Source: Pseudonocardia autotrophica (GTDB lineage: Bacteria > Actinomycetota > Actinomycetes > Mycobacteriales > Pseudonocardiaceae). From it: DNA of 64,000 nucleotides. This document shows positions 1 through 8,391 of the stretch, in pieces; the first letter of the stretch is position 1, and every line of letters begins with the position of its first letter. The translations under genes and the position numbers were made by a program. The stretch is taken from assembly GCF_000717175.1 (NCBI RefSeq), contig NZ_JNYD01000011.1, positions 1 to 64,000 of the forward strand, in the 5' to 3' direction. The notes beneath the pieces are model-generated. The model searched no databases, was not told the DNA's origin, and worked only from the letters and a program-made list of their open reading frames with translations.

Positions 1-1
1 C

Positions 2-232
2 CTGTCCGCCCAGTTCTGGCGCCTCGCCCGCCGGATCGGGAAGAAGAAAGCCGCTATCGCCGTCGCCCACTCCATCCTGGTCATCAGCTGGCACCTGCTG
101 GCCGAGGACTGCGACTACACCGACCTCGGCGGCGACTACTTCACCCGCCGCAACACCGACCGCCAACGCGACCGCCTCGTCGGCCAACTCCACAACCTCG
201 GCTACCGCGTCACCCTCGACAAGACCGCGTAG
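2..232 (+). CDS. IS110-family transposase, C-terminal end (cut by window edge)
   Basis: The reading frame enters from the left window edge and ends at a TAG. Its last 76 residues match the end of IS110/IS116/IS902 transposases: a basic RRIGKKKAAIAVAH segment, then a hydrophobic stretch with W and LL, then the signature YTDLGGDYFTRR, and a final GYRVTLDK tail. In this family the C-terminal part (Transposase_20) carries a conserved serine upstream of this segment; that part is outside the window. The surviving frame is intact, so the element could be complete beyond the edge. It sits beside decayed IS481 and IS3 pieces, so the left end of the window is an insertion hot spot. Confidence 0.85.
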   Translation: MSAQFWRLARRIGKKKAAIAVAHSILVISWHLLAEDCDYTDLGGDYFTRRNTDRQRDRLVGQLHNLGYRVTLDKTA

Positions 233-371
233 CCCGGCTGCGGTCCATTCACTTCACAGCCCTTCCCGGTAGCGATCTTCGGATTGCTGCCGATGCTGCG
301 GTCGTGTTCGCGGTAGAGCAGCACCAGGGCGGCGGGGGTGATTGCGCCGATGCGCCACGGGCAGAGGCTGA

Positions 372-475
372 CCTCACCTCCCAGCTCGCTGTCGACGCCC
401 TGCGCAACGCCATCGCGCTACGCGCCCCGGACGCGACCGGGCGTCGATGGAGTAGCCGACGATCTACAAGTGGCG
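372..475. pseudogene. IS3-type OrfB scraps, arranged head to head
   Basis: On the plus strand, 372-440 encodes LTSQLAVDALRNAIALRAPD, which resembles the segment that follows the GYSID motif in IS3-family OrfB integrases. On the minus strand, 441-472 encodes IVGYSIDAR, the segment that should immediately precede it. The two neighbours of one original protein thus face each other, pointing to a small inversion or fold-back rearrangement. The flanks 233-371 hold no recognisable gene. Confidence 0.45.
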
Positions 476-1234
476 GCCCAAGCCCGTCTGCGAAGCCGTC
501 CAGCCCTGCTGAGCGAGTTCGTCGGTGGGTAGACCTTGGCGTTGTCGGTGAGCACCCGCAGCACGCGCACGCCGTGGGCGCGGAACCAGGCCACCGCCCG
601 ATGGAGGAACCCGGCGCAGGTGGCGTCGCGTTCGTCGGGATGGGCTCGACGTAGGCCAGCCGGGAGTGGTCGTCCACGGCGACGTGCAGGTAGTCGTAGC
701 CGAGCCCGCGGCCATGGACCGTGCGGCCGCGGACGTCCTCGCGGCGCCCGTGCAGCCGCCACCGGCCGCCGTCGGGCCACCCGGCCGAGCTTCTTCACAT
801 CCACATGCAGCAGATCGCCGGGGGCACGGCGTTCGTAGCGAACCCCGGAGGGGTGCCGTCGCACCGGCTCACCGGTGATCGGGTCGGTGGCGGCCAACGG
901 CGCCACACCGTGGCGCGCAACACGCGGCCGACGGTGGCGGCGACCAGCCCGAGCTGCCCGGCCAGGAACACTGGCCCGCGCCGGGCACTGGTGCGCAACT
1001 CGAGGATCTGGGCTTCCACCTCCGTGGGGTGCGGGTCGGAGAGCGGTGCGGGCGGGAGGGGCGGTCTTCGAGCCCGGACCAGCCCTCGGCGCGGAACCGG
1101 TTGATCCACTTGTGCACGGTGGCGCGGGAGATGACGAGTTGTTCGGCGATCTGCGCGGCCGGCCAGCCGCCCTGCCAGTGCTCGATGATGAGTCGACGGC
1201 CGTGCACGGTGGTGCGCGCGTTACGGTGCCCCAC
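466..1234 (-). pseudogene. IS481-family transposase, multiply frameshifted and 3'-truncated
   Basis: Starts at GTG 1234 with a helix-turn-helix region (residues ~20-60, AAQIAEQLVISRATVHKWIN) followed by the usual RPSRPH linker. Homology then jumps between all three minus-strand frames: EVEAQILELRTSARRGP, then ITGEPVRRHPSGVRYERRAP with LLHVDVKKLGRV, then DDHSRLAYVE (first DDE aspartate), then HGVRVLRVLTDN (second aspartate), then a short PTDELAQQGW piece. At least four or five frameshifts are therefore needed to read it. The segment carrying the third catalytic residue (the rve C-terminus with RTNGKAER-type motif) is missing. The gene cannot encode an active transposase. Confidence 0.8.
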
Positions 1235-1293
1235 GGAGGGCCTCCAGGCGGAGTAGGTGCGTCAGACACACCCACTCCGCCTGGAGGCCCTCC
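1235..1293. repeat. 25-bp inverted repeat (hairpin) upstream of the IS481 transposase
   Basis: Arms 1235-1259 and 1269-1293 are reverse complements at 24 of 25 positions, separated by 9 nt. The arm core reads GAGGGCCTCCAGGCGGAGT. The hairpin abuts the GTG start at 1234, so it covers the expected ribosome-binding region of the transposase. A structure here could block read-through translation from outside promoters, a known strategy of some insertion sequences; that role is inferred from position alone. Confidence 0.75.
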
Positions 1294-1371
1294 CCTCGTC
1301 AAGCCGCCACGCCGGACCGATCTGTCAACAACGTGATGGGTCGCTACACCTAGACCGGGCTAGCGAGACGC

Positions 1372-3054
1372 TCAGTAGGCGCCGCGGCTCCGTAGGACGG
1401 CCCCGATCGTCTTCCACAGGATGGTCAAGTCCAGGGCGATGGACCAGTTCTCCACGTAGCGCAGGTCGAGCCGGACGGATTCCTCCCAGGAGAGGTTGCT
1501 GCGTCCGCTGACCTGCCAGAGTCCGGTCATGCCCGGGCGGACGAGCAGGCGGCGGCGCGCGACGTCTTCGTAGGTCGCCACCTCGGCGGGAAGCGGAGGG
1601 CGGGGGCCGACCAGGGACATGCTGCCGCCCAGCACGTTGAACAGCTGGGGGAGCTCGTCGAGGGAGTACTTGCGGAGAACCGCGCCGATCTTGGTGATAC
1701 GGGGGTCGCGGGTCATCTTGAACAGTGGGCCGGCAGCCTCGTTGGAGGCGCTGAGCGCGGCGAGGCGGGCCTCGGCGTCGATGACCATCGACCGGAACTT
1801 GACCATCCGGAAGGTGCGGCCGTTGGTGCCGACCCGCTCCTGGCGGAAGAACACCGGGCCGCCATCGAGCTTCACCGCGAGGGCGACTGCCAGGAAGACC
1901 GGTGCAGCGAGCAGGAGGAGCAGGCCGGCGGCGGTGCGGTCCACGACCGTCTTGACGACGCGGGCGGACCCGGTGAAGCGGGGCTGGGACAGCCGCACGA
2001 GGGGGAGGCCGTCGACCGGGGTGATGTGCATCCGCGGGCCGGCGATCTCCATCAGGCCGGGGGCGACGGCGAGCTCGGTCTCGGTGCCCTCGAGTTCCCA
2101 GGCGAGGCGGTGCAGGCGCTTGGGGCCCCAACCCGGGGCCTGGCACACGGAGACGACGCGGTAGCCCAGGCCGAAGACTGCCGGGCCGACCGAGTCGAGA
2201 TCGCCGACGACCGGGACCCCTTCGACTGTCGCCTCGTTGCCGGGGCCGCGGCCGGTCGGGGTGCAGGCGCCGTCGATGCGCCAGCCGAAGTGCGGGTCCC
2301 GGCGCGTCCGGCGGATCATGTCGGCCACCGCGCTCTCGTCGCCGACAGCGAGGACGGACAGCATGGCGCGACCGTTGTGGCGCTGGCGGTGCAGCCACTT
2401 GCGGATCGTGAACCTGCCGAGCGCGACCAGGCAGCCGATCAGCGGGACCAGCAGGAACACCCAAATCCGGACCGACGCGACCAGCTGCGTGAGGCCTCCC
2501 AGACCCAGCACGATCGCCGCGCCGGCGACGGCCCGGCCGAGCCGCTTGAACTCCGCGCTGCCGACACCCAGGATTCGCCCCTCCCACGCCCGAGCGAGCG
2601 GCATCGCGACGATCAGCAGCGCGGCGGCGATAGTGCCGCACACCAGCTGGGCTCGGTCGGCGGCGTACATGCCGCTCCAGCCCGCGAGCACGGCCAGGGC
2701 CGTGGCGACCAGGACGATGCTGACGTCGCTCAGGATCACCAGGGAGCGCAGCCGCCGCTGCCACCGCGCCGCGCTGCCCTCGGGAACGACAGGATGTCCG
2801 GGCGTCGGCTCGGTGACGCGCTGAGCCGGGACGACCGGGACGCCGGCGGATGCAGCGACCTCAGACGGGTTGAACACGATCTGGAGCCCCCCAGAAAGAT
2901 CCGATAGTGCGATCTCGGTCGAGGGGTCGCCGCCACGGCACGGCTCGTCCGTGCGGTGGCGCGCGGGGACGGCCGGGACCGAGGGGGAGCGATCCGGCAA
3001 ACGTCGATCACTCCGCATGTCGCCCAGCCGAGTGGTCGTGTTACCGAATGTCAC
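1372..3054 (-). CDS. Exopolysaccharide polyprenyl-phosphate sugar-1-phosphate transferase (WbaP/CpsE type)
   Basis: Predicted to start glycan assembly by moving a sugar-1-phosphate from a UDP-sugar to undecaprenyl phosphate at the membrane. The 560-residue protein has a disordered N-terminus (~1-100), four hydrophobic segments around residues 105-215, a CoA-binding-like central domain (LSVLAVGDESAVADMIR), and a C-terminal bacterial sugar transferase domain from ~365 onward. The catalytic domain has the re-entrant helix, the FFRQERVGTNGRTFRMVKFRSM motif region, DELPQLFNVLGGSMSLVGPRP and RPGMTGLWQVSGRS. Length is normal for the family. The ATG at 3054 was chosen; an internal ATG 12 codons later is possible. 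A second enzyme of this class lies at 17986, so the locus has two candidate initiating enzymes. Confidence 0.9.
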   Translation of the reverse strand: MTFGNTTTRLGDMRSDRRLPDRSPSVPAVPARHRTDEPCRGGDPSTEIALSDLSGGLQIVFNPSEVAASAGVPVVPAQRVTEPTPGHPVVPEGSAARWQRRLRSLVILSDVSIVLVATALAVLAGWSGMYAADRAQLVCGTIAAALLIVAMPLARAWEGRILGVGSAEFKRLGRAVAGAAIVLGLGGLTQLVASVRIWVFLLVPLIGCLVALGRFTIRKWLHRQRHNGRAMLSVLAVGDESAVADMIRRTRRDPHFGWRIDGACTPTGRGPGNEATVEGVPVVGDLDSVGPAVFGLGYRVVSVCQAPGWGPKRLHRLAWELEGTETELAVAPGLMEIAGPRMHITPVDGLPLVRLSQPRFTGSARVVKTVVDRTAAGLLLLLAAPVFLAVALAVKLDGGPVFFRQERVGTNGRTFRMVKFRSMVIDAEARLAALSASNEAAGPLFKMTRDPRITKIGAVLRKYSLDELPQLFNVLGGSMSLVGPRPPLPAEVATYEDVARRRLLVRPGMTGLWQVSGRSNLSWEESVRLDLRYVENWSIALDLTILWKTIGAVLRSRGAY

Positions 3055-3249
3055 AGGGTCTGTGAAGCTTCATCAAGTTGGAGTAGATCGGCCTCGGGGG
3101 AGCAACCTCCCGGCCCCGTCCGCTTCGTGTCTGTTCCTGCTGAGGACTTCCTGTGTCTTTCCCGGACCGCGGTCTGCGTGGGCAGATCCAGGCGGGCCGT
3201 CGTATCAGGGTCGCGGCCGGGGGAGCGGCGGTACTGAACGCGCTGCGGA

Positions 3250-4000
3250 TGGCTCGGCGCTTCGACCAGCCGCTGCTGGTGCTGGGCTCGTCGGCGCCGG
3301 CGGGTGGATGATGGTGTTCTTCGGCGACGTCGAACGACACGCTCACCGCCGTCGTCGCGTTGGGGATCTCGCCGCCCCGCTGCGGATCCTTGACGACGAG
3401 GAGGCCACTTCCTAGCCGCTCGGGCTCCTGCTTGGGCTCGGGGTGCTCTGCCATCTCGAGACGCTGGTGCTGGGGCCGTCGCTACTCGTCCCAGTCATCG
3501 TCGCGGTGCGGCGCGGCCGGCGACTCGGCACCCGATTGGCCCATTGCCGCCGTGCCCGCGGCGCTCGGCCTCGCGCTGTGGTGGTTCAACCGTCATGGGC
3601 TGCCGATCTCGCAGTTGGCCTCGGGCAGCCAGGTCTCGGCGCAGGGCAGGGACTGGTCGCGCTTCCTCCTCGCGGACGGCGCCACAGGGTGGATGCAGCT
3701 CCAGTTGGTGCTGCTGCTCGCGCCTGCCGTCGTCCTTCTGCCGGCGTGCCGGTTCACGGGTGTGCGCACCGTGTACCTCGGCGTCGCGTCGGCGGGAGCC
3801 TTGCTCATGGTGGTTGTCTGGTGGGCACAGGTGGGGTGTTCAACGACTGCAACCTCTACGCGATCTACGCGATCGTGGCGCCGCCACTGATCCTGCGCGT
3901 CGCCTCCGGGCTGCGGCGACCGAGCCCGCCCTGGGCGACCGCTTTCGTCGTCCTCGCCGGTGCGCAGGCGTTGGCGTGGGTGCTGGAGAACCACGTGTAG
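3250..4000 (+). pseudogene. Decayed polytopic membrane protein
   Basis: This roughly 1 kb gap between the divergent genes at 3054 and 4075 holds a broken membrane-protein gene. Hydrophobic segments occur one after another in different frames: LGLLLGLGVLCHLETLVLGP near 3421-3480, then ALGLALWWFNRHGLPISQL and LVLLLAPAVVLLPA in a second frame (3545-3830), then VFNDCNLYAIYAIVAPPLIL back in the first frame (3838-4000), ending at TAG 3998-4000. A stop codon also interrupts near 3413. The pattern resembles multi-spanning lipid-linked sugar transferases or related EPS membrane proteins, but the family is not certain. The gene is clearly inactive as read. Confidence 0.6.
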
Positions 4001-4074
4001 TCAACTCTGCTGATTCGTGTAACAACCACCGCGTGACCTCGGACAAGACGATCGAGATGAGAGACGGGAGAGGC

Positions 4075-5121
4075 ATGCGCGAGGAACAGCCCGCGGAGGT
4101 GCTGGACGCCGTCGGGACGCGGAGCCGCAGAGGTCGCCGGATCCTGATCGGCCTGCTCGTCACTGTGCTCGCGCTGGTCCTGGCCGCCGCGGCGGCGATC
4201 TACATGCTCACGGAGAGCCTGGGCAACAATGTCAGCCGGGTGCCCGACGCGTTCGCCGGCATCCCCGCCGACGCGCGTCCTGCGGCGTCGTCGGGCAAGA
4301 CCTTTCTCCTGATCGGCACCGACACGCGCTCGTCCGACCCGACCACAGGCACGGATGCTCCCGCTGGGGTGCAGGCGGGCTCGCAGCGGAGCGACGTGAT
4401 CATGCTGGCCCGAGTGGCCGCGGATGGCAGCGCCGCCGCCGTCACCTCGATCTCGCGGGACAGTTGGGTGGACATCCCGGGCCGTGGCACCAACAAGATC
4501 AACGCTGCGTACGCCTTCGGTGGCGCCCCGCTGCTGATCCAGACGGTCGAGAGCCTGACCGGTGTGCGCGTCGACCACTTCGGGGTCATCGACTTCGCCG
4601 GTTTCCAGGAGATGGTCGACTCGGTCGGCGGGATCGACGTGCGGGTCGCGGCGGCGACGAGCAACGCCGGGGTCGACTTCCACGAGGGCCTCAACCACCT
4701 CGACGGCGCGCAGGCCCTGGCCTACGTCCGGCAGCGGTACGACCTGCCCGGCGGCGACCTCGACCGCGCCAAGCGCCAGCAGAACGCGCTCAAGGCGCTG
4801 CTGACCAAGGCCGGCGACGACCTCTCCCACCCAGTCGGCGTCTACAACCTGGTCGACGCAACCAGCCGGACCGTCAGCGTCGACGACACCCTGACCAACG
4901 GCGGCCTGCGCGACCTGGCGTTGGAGATGAAGGGGCTGCGGCCGGGTGGCGTGACCTTCACCAGCGCCCCAGTTGCAGGGCTCGGACGGGAAGGCGCTCA
5001 ATCCGTGGTCTACCTCGACGAGCAGGCCGGGCCTCGGCTCTGGGCCGCCTTCCGCGACGGGACTATGGCCCAGTACGTCGCCGCGCACCCGGCCGAGGCG
5101 TTGTCAGGAGCTCCCCACTGA
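4075..5121 (+). CDS. LytR-CpsA-Psr (LCP) family cell-wall glycan ligase
   Basis: LCP proteins transfer undecaprenyl-linked glycans onto peptidoglycan on the outer face of the membrane, so this is the likely attachment enzyme for the polysaccharide made here. The 348-residue protein has a short cytoplasmic tail, one transmembrane helix (~20-42, ILIGLLVTVLALVLAAAAAI) and an extracellular LCP domain: FLLIGTDTR, RSDVIMLARV, ITSISRDSWVDIPG, TNKINAAYAFGG and LAYVRQRYDLPGGDLDRAKR, which includes the conserved Arg/Asp residues that bind pyrophosphate. The ATG at 4075 follows GGGAGAGG closely; an in-frame ATG at 4057 and GTG at 4033 are alternatives. It reads away from the sugar transferase at 1372. 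Confidence 0.9.
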   Translation: MREEQPAEVLDAVGTRSRRGRRILIGLLVTVLALVLAAAAAIYMLTESLGNNVSRVPDAFAGIPADARPAASSGKTFLLIGTDTRSSDPTTGTDAPAGVQAGSQRSDVIMLARVAADGSAAAVTSISRDSWVDIPGRGTNKINAAYAFGGAPLLIQTVESLTGVRVDHFGVIDFAGFQEMVDSVGGIDVRVAAATSNAGVDFHEGLNHLDGAQALAYVRQRYDLPGGDLDRAKRQQNALKALLTKAGDDLSHPVGVYNLVDATSRTVSVDDTLTNGGLRDLALEMKGLRPGGVTFTSAPVAGLGREGAQSVVYLDEQAGPRLWAAFRDGTMAQYVAAHPAEALSGAPH

Positions 5122-5168
5122 GCGTTCGTCCGACCGAGCCGAGAAGGCGAACGGGGGCGCTTTCGAGG

Positions 5169-6098
5169 CTAGCTCGAGACAAGATGTTGCCCTTTCTCCC
5201 TGAACCACTGCACCGTCTCGACAAGTCCCTTCTCGAGCGGAACGGCCGACGTGAACCCGAGCCGTTGTGAGGCGCGAGTGGTGTCGAAGTAGCGAGCAGG
5301 CTGGCCATCGGGCTTGGTCGTGTCCCACCGCACATCGCCTCCGTAACCGACGGCCGTCTGGACGGCCTCAGCGATCTCACGGATCGCGACCGCCTGGCCT
5401 GTACCGATGTTGATCGGTTCGGGGCCGGTCCTCGTGGCAACGGCCAGAGCGACGGCTCGGGCAGCATCGTCGACGTGCAGGAACTCTCGGGTGGCGTGCC
5501 CGGAACCCCAGTTCGTGACCGAGGGGGCATTCGACCGCTTCGCGTCGATGTAGCGACGGATGATCGCCGGGATCACGTGGCTGCCGGCGCCGAAGTTGTC
5601 CTCCGGGCCGTAGAGATTAGCCAGCAGCAGAACGGTGCTGTTCGTGCCGTACTGCCTCGCATAGTTCAGGCAGGCATCGTGCAGCATCCGCTTGGCGATG
5701 CCGTAGGGGCCGGTCGCCCCCGTCGGTGGCCCTTCCCAGAGGTCCTCCTCCCGAAGAGGGAGCGGGGCGTCCTGCGGGTAGGCGCAGCTGGTCGAGATCA
5801 TCACGAGCTTGTCGATCCCGGCCAGCCGCCCTTCCTCGAGGAGCATCAGGCCCATTAGGGCGTTCTCGTAGAGGAACCGTCCCGGGTTGTCGACGTTCGC
5901 GCCGATACCCCCGACCGCCGCAGCGCAATGCACCACTACGCGGGGTCTGAGTTCCGCGTAGAGTGCTCGCACACCATGTTGTTCTGTCAGGTCGTAGTCC
6001 TTGCTGCCTACCGGACGTACCTCGTGGCCGGCCTTGAGGAGCCGCCGCACGACGTTGCGTCCGAGGAATCCTCGCCCACCCGTGACGACGATGGTCAC
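5169..6098 (-). CDS. GDP-L-fucose synthase-like NAD(P)-dependent epimerase/reductase
   Basis: Extended short-chain dehydrogenase of 309 residues. It has the N-terminal nucleotide-binding glycine motif VVTGGRGFLGRNVV, the Fcl-like active site with STSCAYP (Ser) and PYGIAKRM (Tyr-x3-Lys), and the NLYGPEDNFG substrate loop. These match GDP-fucose synthases (WcaG/Fcl), which epimerise and reduce a 4-keto-6-deoxy sugar. The true substrate here is uncertain because no GDP-mannose dehydratase is present nearby. It is the last gene of a five-gene minus-strand operon and starts with a GTG that overlaps the stop of the upstream gene by four bases, so the two are translationally coupled. Confidence 0.82.
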   Translation of the reverse strand: MTIVVTGGRGFLGRNVVRRLLKAGHEVRPVGSKDYDLTEQHGVRALYAELRPRVVVHCAAAVGGIGANVDNPGRFLYENALMGLMLLEEGRLAGIDKLVMISTSCAYPQDAPLPLREEDLWEGPPTGATGPYGIAKRMLHDACLNYARQYGTNSTVLLLANLYGPEDNFGAGSHVIPAIIRRYIDAKRSNAPSVTNWGSGHATREFLHVDDAARAVALAVATRTGPEPINIGTGQAVAIREIAEAVQTAVGYGGDVRWDTTKPDGQPARYFDTTRASQRLGFTSAVPLEKGLVETVQWFREKGQHLVSS

Positions 6099-7069
6099 GA
6101 CGTCGCTCTCGCGCCGAAGTAATCGGCGTACCAGGCAACGGTCTCGCCGAGTCCCTCCCGGAGATCGACCTCCGGGCTGTAGCCGATCTCCGAGAGCTTC
6201 GTGATGTCGGGGCAGCGCCGGGAGGTCCCGCCCGCTCGGAGCGGACCCGGAACGATGGTGATCGGGACGTCGAGGATCTCGGAGATAAGATCGACGAGCT
6301 CACGGATCGACACCTCGTGCATAGTGCCCACGTGGTATATAGCGCCGGCTTTGCCCAGTTCGCCGGCGAGGAAGGCGCCCCGGGCTCCGTCGCGCACGTG
6401 GCAGAAGGCACGGGTTTCGGTGCCGTCGCCCTGAATCGGCAACTGGAGGGGGATCTCGGGGGAGGCAGCCTTCAGTTGGACGATCTTCTCGACGATCTCG
6501 GGAATGACGTGCTCGAATCCCATGTCGGGCCCGTAAAGATTGTGAGGTCGGAAGATCACCGGCTCGACCCCCCGGGGTCCGGCCATGTGCAGTGCGAGGA
6601 GTTCGCACGCGATCTTGCCGCCGCCGTAGCTGAACCGCGGGTTGGTGACGTCGGGGATCTTGAGCCACTCCTCCTCGGGCGTAGGCACCACGGAAGGTTC
6701 GTTGTAGGTCTCGCTGGTCGAGGCCAGGACCAAACGCCGTACCCCCTCGTTCACGGCAGCGTCGACGACATTCAGAGTGCCCCGGACGCCAACGTCCAGC
6801 ACGTCGGCCGGCCGCTCGTAGAAGTAGCGTGTTCCGTTGATGTATGCGAGGTGCCACACGACCTCGCAGCCCTCGACGGCCGCCCGCACGTCGGTGTAGC
6901 GACGGATGTCGCCCTCGAGGACGGTGACACCCTCGCCGAGCAACGCGAGTCGGGCCGCCCGGCCGCGCGAGTTGTCGTCCAGCACGACGACCTCGTGCCG
7001 CGCTGCCACCAATTCGCTGCAGAGCGCTGCGCCCAGGAACCCCGTTCCGCCGGTGAGCAGTACTTTCAC
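6095..7069 (-). CDS. NAD-dependent nucleotide-sugar epimerase/dehydratase (extended SDR)
   Basis: A 324-residue extended SDR with KVLLTGGTGFLGAALCSEL at the N-terminus, STSETYNEP (Ser/Thr active site) and FSYGGGKIACE (Tyr-x3-Lys), then RPHNLYGPDMGFEHVIPEI and a C-terminal substrate domain. Related proteins are UDP-glucose 4-epimerases and NDP-glucose 4,6-dehydratases. The partner gene rfbF-like at 9046 suggests the sugar may be CDP-activated, which would make this a candidate for the missing CDP-glucose-modifying step, but that is inference. GTG 7069 was chosen because it overlaps the stop of the dehydrogenase gene by four bases and fits the start of the Rossmann fold. Confidence 0.82.
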   Translation of the reverse strand: MKVLLTGGTGFLGAALCSELVAARHEVVVLDDNSRGRAARLALLGEGVTVLEGDIRRYTDVRAAVEGCEVVWHLAYINGTRYFYERPADVLDVGVRGTLNVVDAAVNEGVRRLVLASTSETYNEPSVVPTPEEEWLKIPDVTNPRFSYGGGKIACELLALHMAGPRGVEPVIFRPHNLYGPDMGFEHVIPEIVEKIVQLKAASPEIPLQLPIQGDGTETRAFCHVRDGARGAFLAGELGKAGAIYHVGTMHEVSIRELVDLISEILDVPITIVPGPLRAGGTSRRCPDITKLSEIGYSPEVDLREGLGETVAWYADYFGARATS

Positions 7070-8391
7070 GCGTTCGCCTCCGCCATGTCGAGGGCCTTCG
7101 CCTGGTAGAACATCTGGTTCACCCGGCCGACGTTCCAGATGTCGGCGACCCATGCGTCCGGCCTGGTGCGGGCGAGCTCGCGGAGCGCCTCGTGGTAGCC
7201 GGTATGGTTGGTGGCGACGAAAACGGCGTCGACGTCCTCAAGGGCCTCACTGATCGGCCAGTTACGTGCGTCCCGGATGCTCGGCTCGGGGATCGGGTCC
7301 GGCAGGTTCTGGTCGCTGATCCGGATCTCGTCGGGAAGCTGACGGCGGACGTACCGCCACAGCTTGGGAGCAAGACTGTCCCGGAGGTCGTCCGTGTCGG
7401 CCTTGAACGAGAAGCCCAGGATCGCCACCCGGCTGTCGTGCAGGTCGGTACGCCTGCAGAGATGATCGACCAGGAATGTCGGCATGAACTCGTTCATCTT
7501 CCAGGCCGAGAGAAGCATGTCCGGGTACGGGCTCCATTCGTTGAGCATCCCGAAGTCCTTCCGCAGACAGGTCCCTGCTGTGAGGCCCGGAGCGGCGAGG
7601 AACGACCTCGGGTAGCCGTGGTTGGCCAGCTCCCGTGTCTCGTGGATGTTGGCCCCGAAGTTGTCCGCGATCATCGCGAACTGATTGGCCAGGGCGAAGT
7701 GGACGTACCGCAGGATGTTGTTGAACAGCTTGACGAGCTCGGCCGTGACGTAATCGGTCGTGAGGACCTCTCGCGTGATCCGTCGAAACAGCGCAACGGC
7801 ACGGGCCTCGCTGGCGGCGTCCTGTGTGCCCACGATCTGCGGCAGTGTGCGGATCTCCTCGTAGGCCTTGCCCTCGGCGATCCGCTCAGGGCAGAAGGCA
7901 AGGAAGAAGGTCTCGCCGACGACCAGGTCTGTGTTCCGTCGAATCCACCTCTCGACGAACTCGGTCGTGCCGGGCGCCACTGTGCTGCGCAGGCAGAGCA
8001 GCTGTCCGGGGCGGAGGTGCTCCCCGATGCTCTCGAGCACGTCCTGCACCTGTGTCAGGTCGGTCTCGATGTGATTGTGTAGTGGAGTTCCGACGGTGAC
8101 GATAATCGTCTCTGCTCTCGTCACCACCGACGGATCGTGAACCACGTGGAACCTGCGGCTGGCGATGATCTCGTCGTACCCGGGCTCGTGAAAGGGCATG
8201 ACGCCCTCGTTGACCAGGTCGGCGAGCTCTTTGTCGACGTCGAGGCCGACTGCGCTGACCCCGGTCTCGACGAATGTCAGACCGAGAGGCAGCCCGACTC
8301 GGCCCGTACCGACAATGCAGACCTCGTGCCTCGACTCTGCAGAGCCGGGGGGCGCGTCGGGTGCCGAAGCGGTGGAGTCGTGGATCGTCAT
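7066..8391 (-). CDS. UDP-glucose/UDP-ManNAc-type nucleotide-sugar dehydrogenase
   Basis: Predicted to oxidise C6 of an NDP-hexose twice to an uronic acid. The 441-residue protein has an N-terminal NAD-binding domain (residues 22-32, VCIVGTGRVGL), the ILRYVHFALANQF central helix region, the catalytic cysteine at ~275 in GTCLRKDF, and the C-terminal UDP-binding domain with AILGFSFKADTDDLRDS. The GTC-x-x-KD context is closer to the WecC/VipA side of the family than to classical UDP-glucose dehydrogenase, so the substrate is left open. ATG 8391 follows a strong GGGGGAAG site and overlaps the upstream stop by four bases (ATGA). It gives the final polymer an acidic sugar. Confidence 0.85.
   Translation of the reverse strand: MTIHDSTASAPDAPPGSAESRHEVCIVGTGRVGLPLGLTFVETGVSAVGLDVDKELADLVNEGVMPFHEPGYDEIIASRRFHVVHDPSVVTRAETIIVTVGTPLHNHIETDLTQVQDVLESIGEHLRPGQLLCLRSTVAPGTTEFVERWIRRNTDLVVGETFFLAFCPERIAEGKAYEEIRTLPQIVGTQDAASEARAVALFRRITREVLTTDYVTAELVKLFNNILRYVHFALANQFAMIADNFGANIHETRELANHGYPRSFLAAPGLTAGTCLRKDFGMLNEWSPYPDMLLSAWKMNEFMPTFLVDHLCRRTDLHDSRVAILGFSFKADTDDLRDSLAPKLWRYVRRQLPDEIRISDQNLPDPIPEPSIRDARNWPISEALEDVDAVFVATNHTGYHEALRELARTRPDAWVADIWNVGRVNQMFYQAKALDMAEANA

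Larger units (their letters stand above)
466..1348 (-). mobile_element. IS481-type element remnant
   Basis: A decayed insertion sequence read on the minus strand. It contains the frameshifted transposase (466-1234), a strong inverted repeat just upstream of its start (1235-1293), and a probable outer end near 1348 that reads TGTAGCGACCCATCACGTTG on the minus strand, similar to the TGT-starting ends of IS481 elements. No matching right-hand end is visible, because the element is cut near 466-480 and followed by unrelated IS3-like sequence. The outer boundary at 1348 is inferred from the terminal sequence only. Confidence 0.6.
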
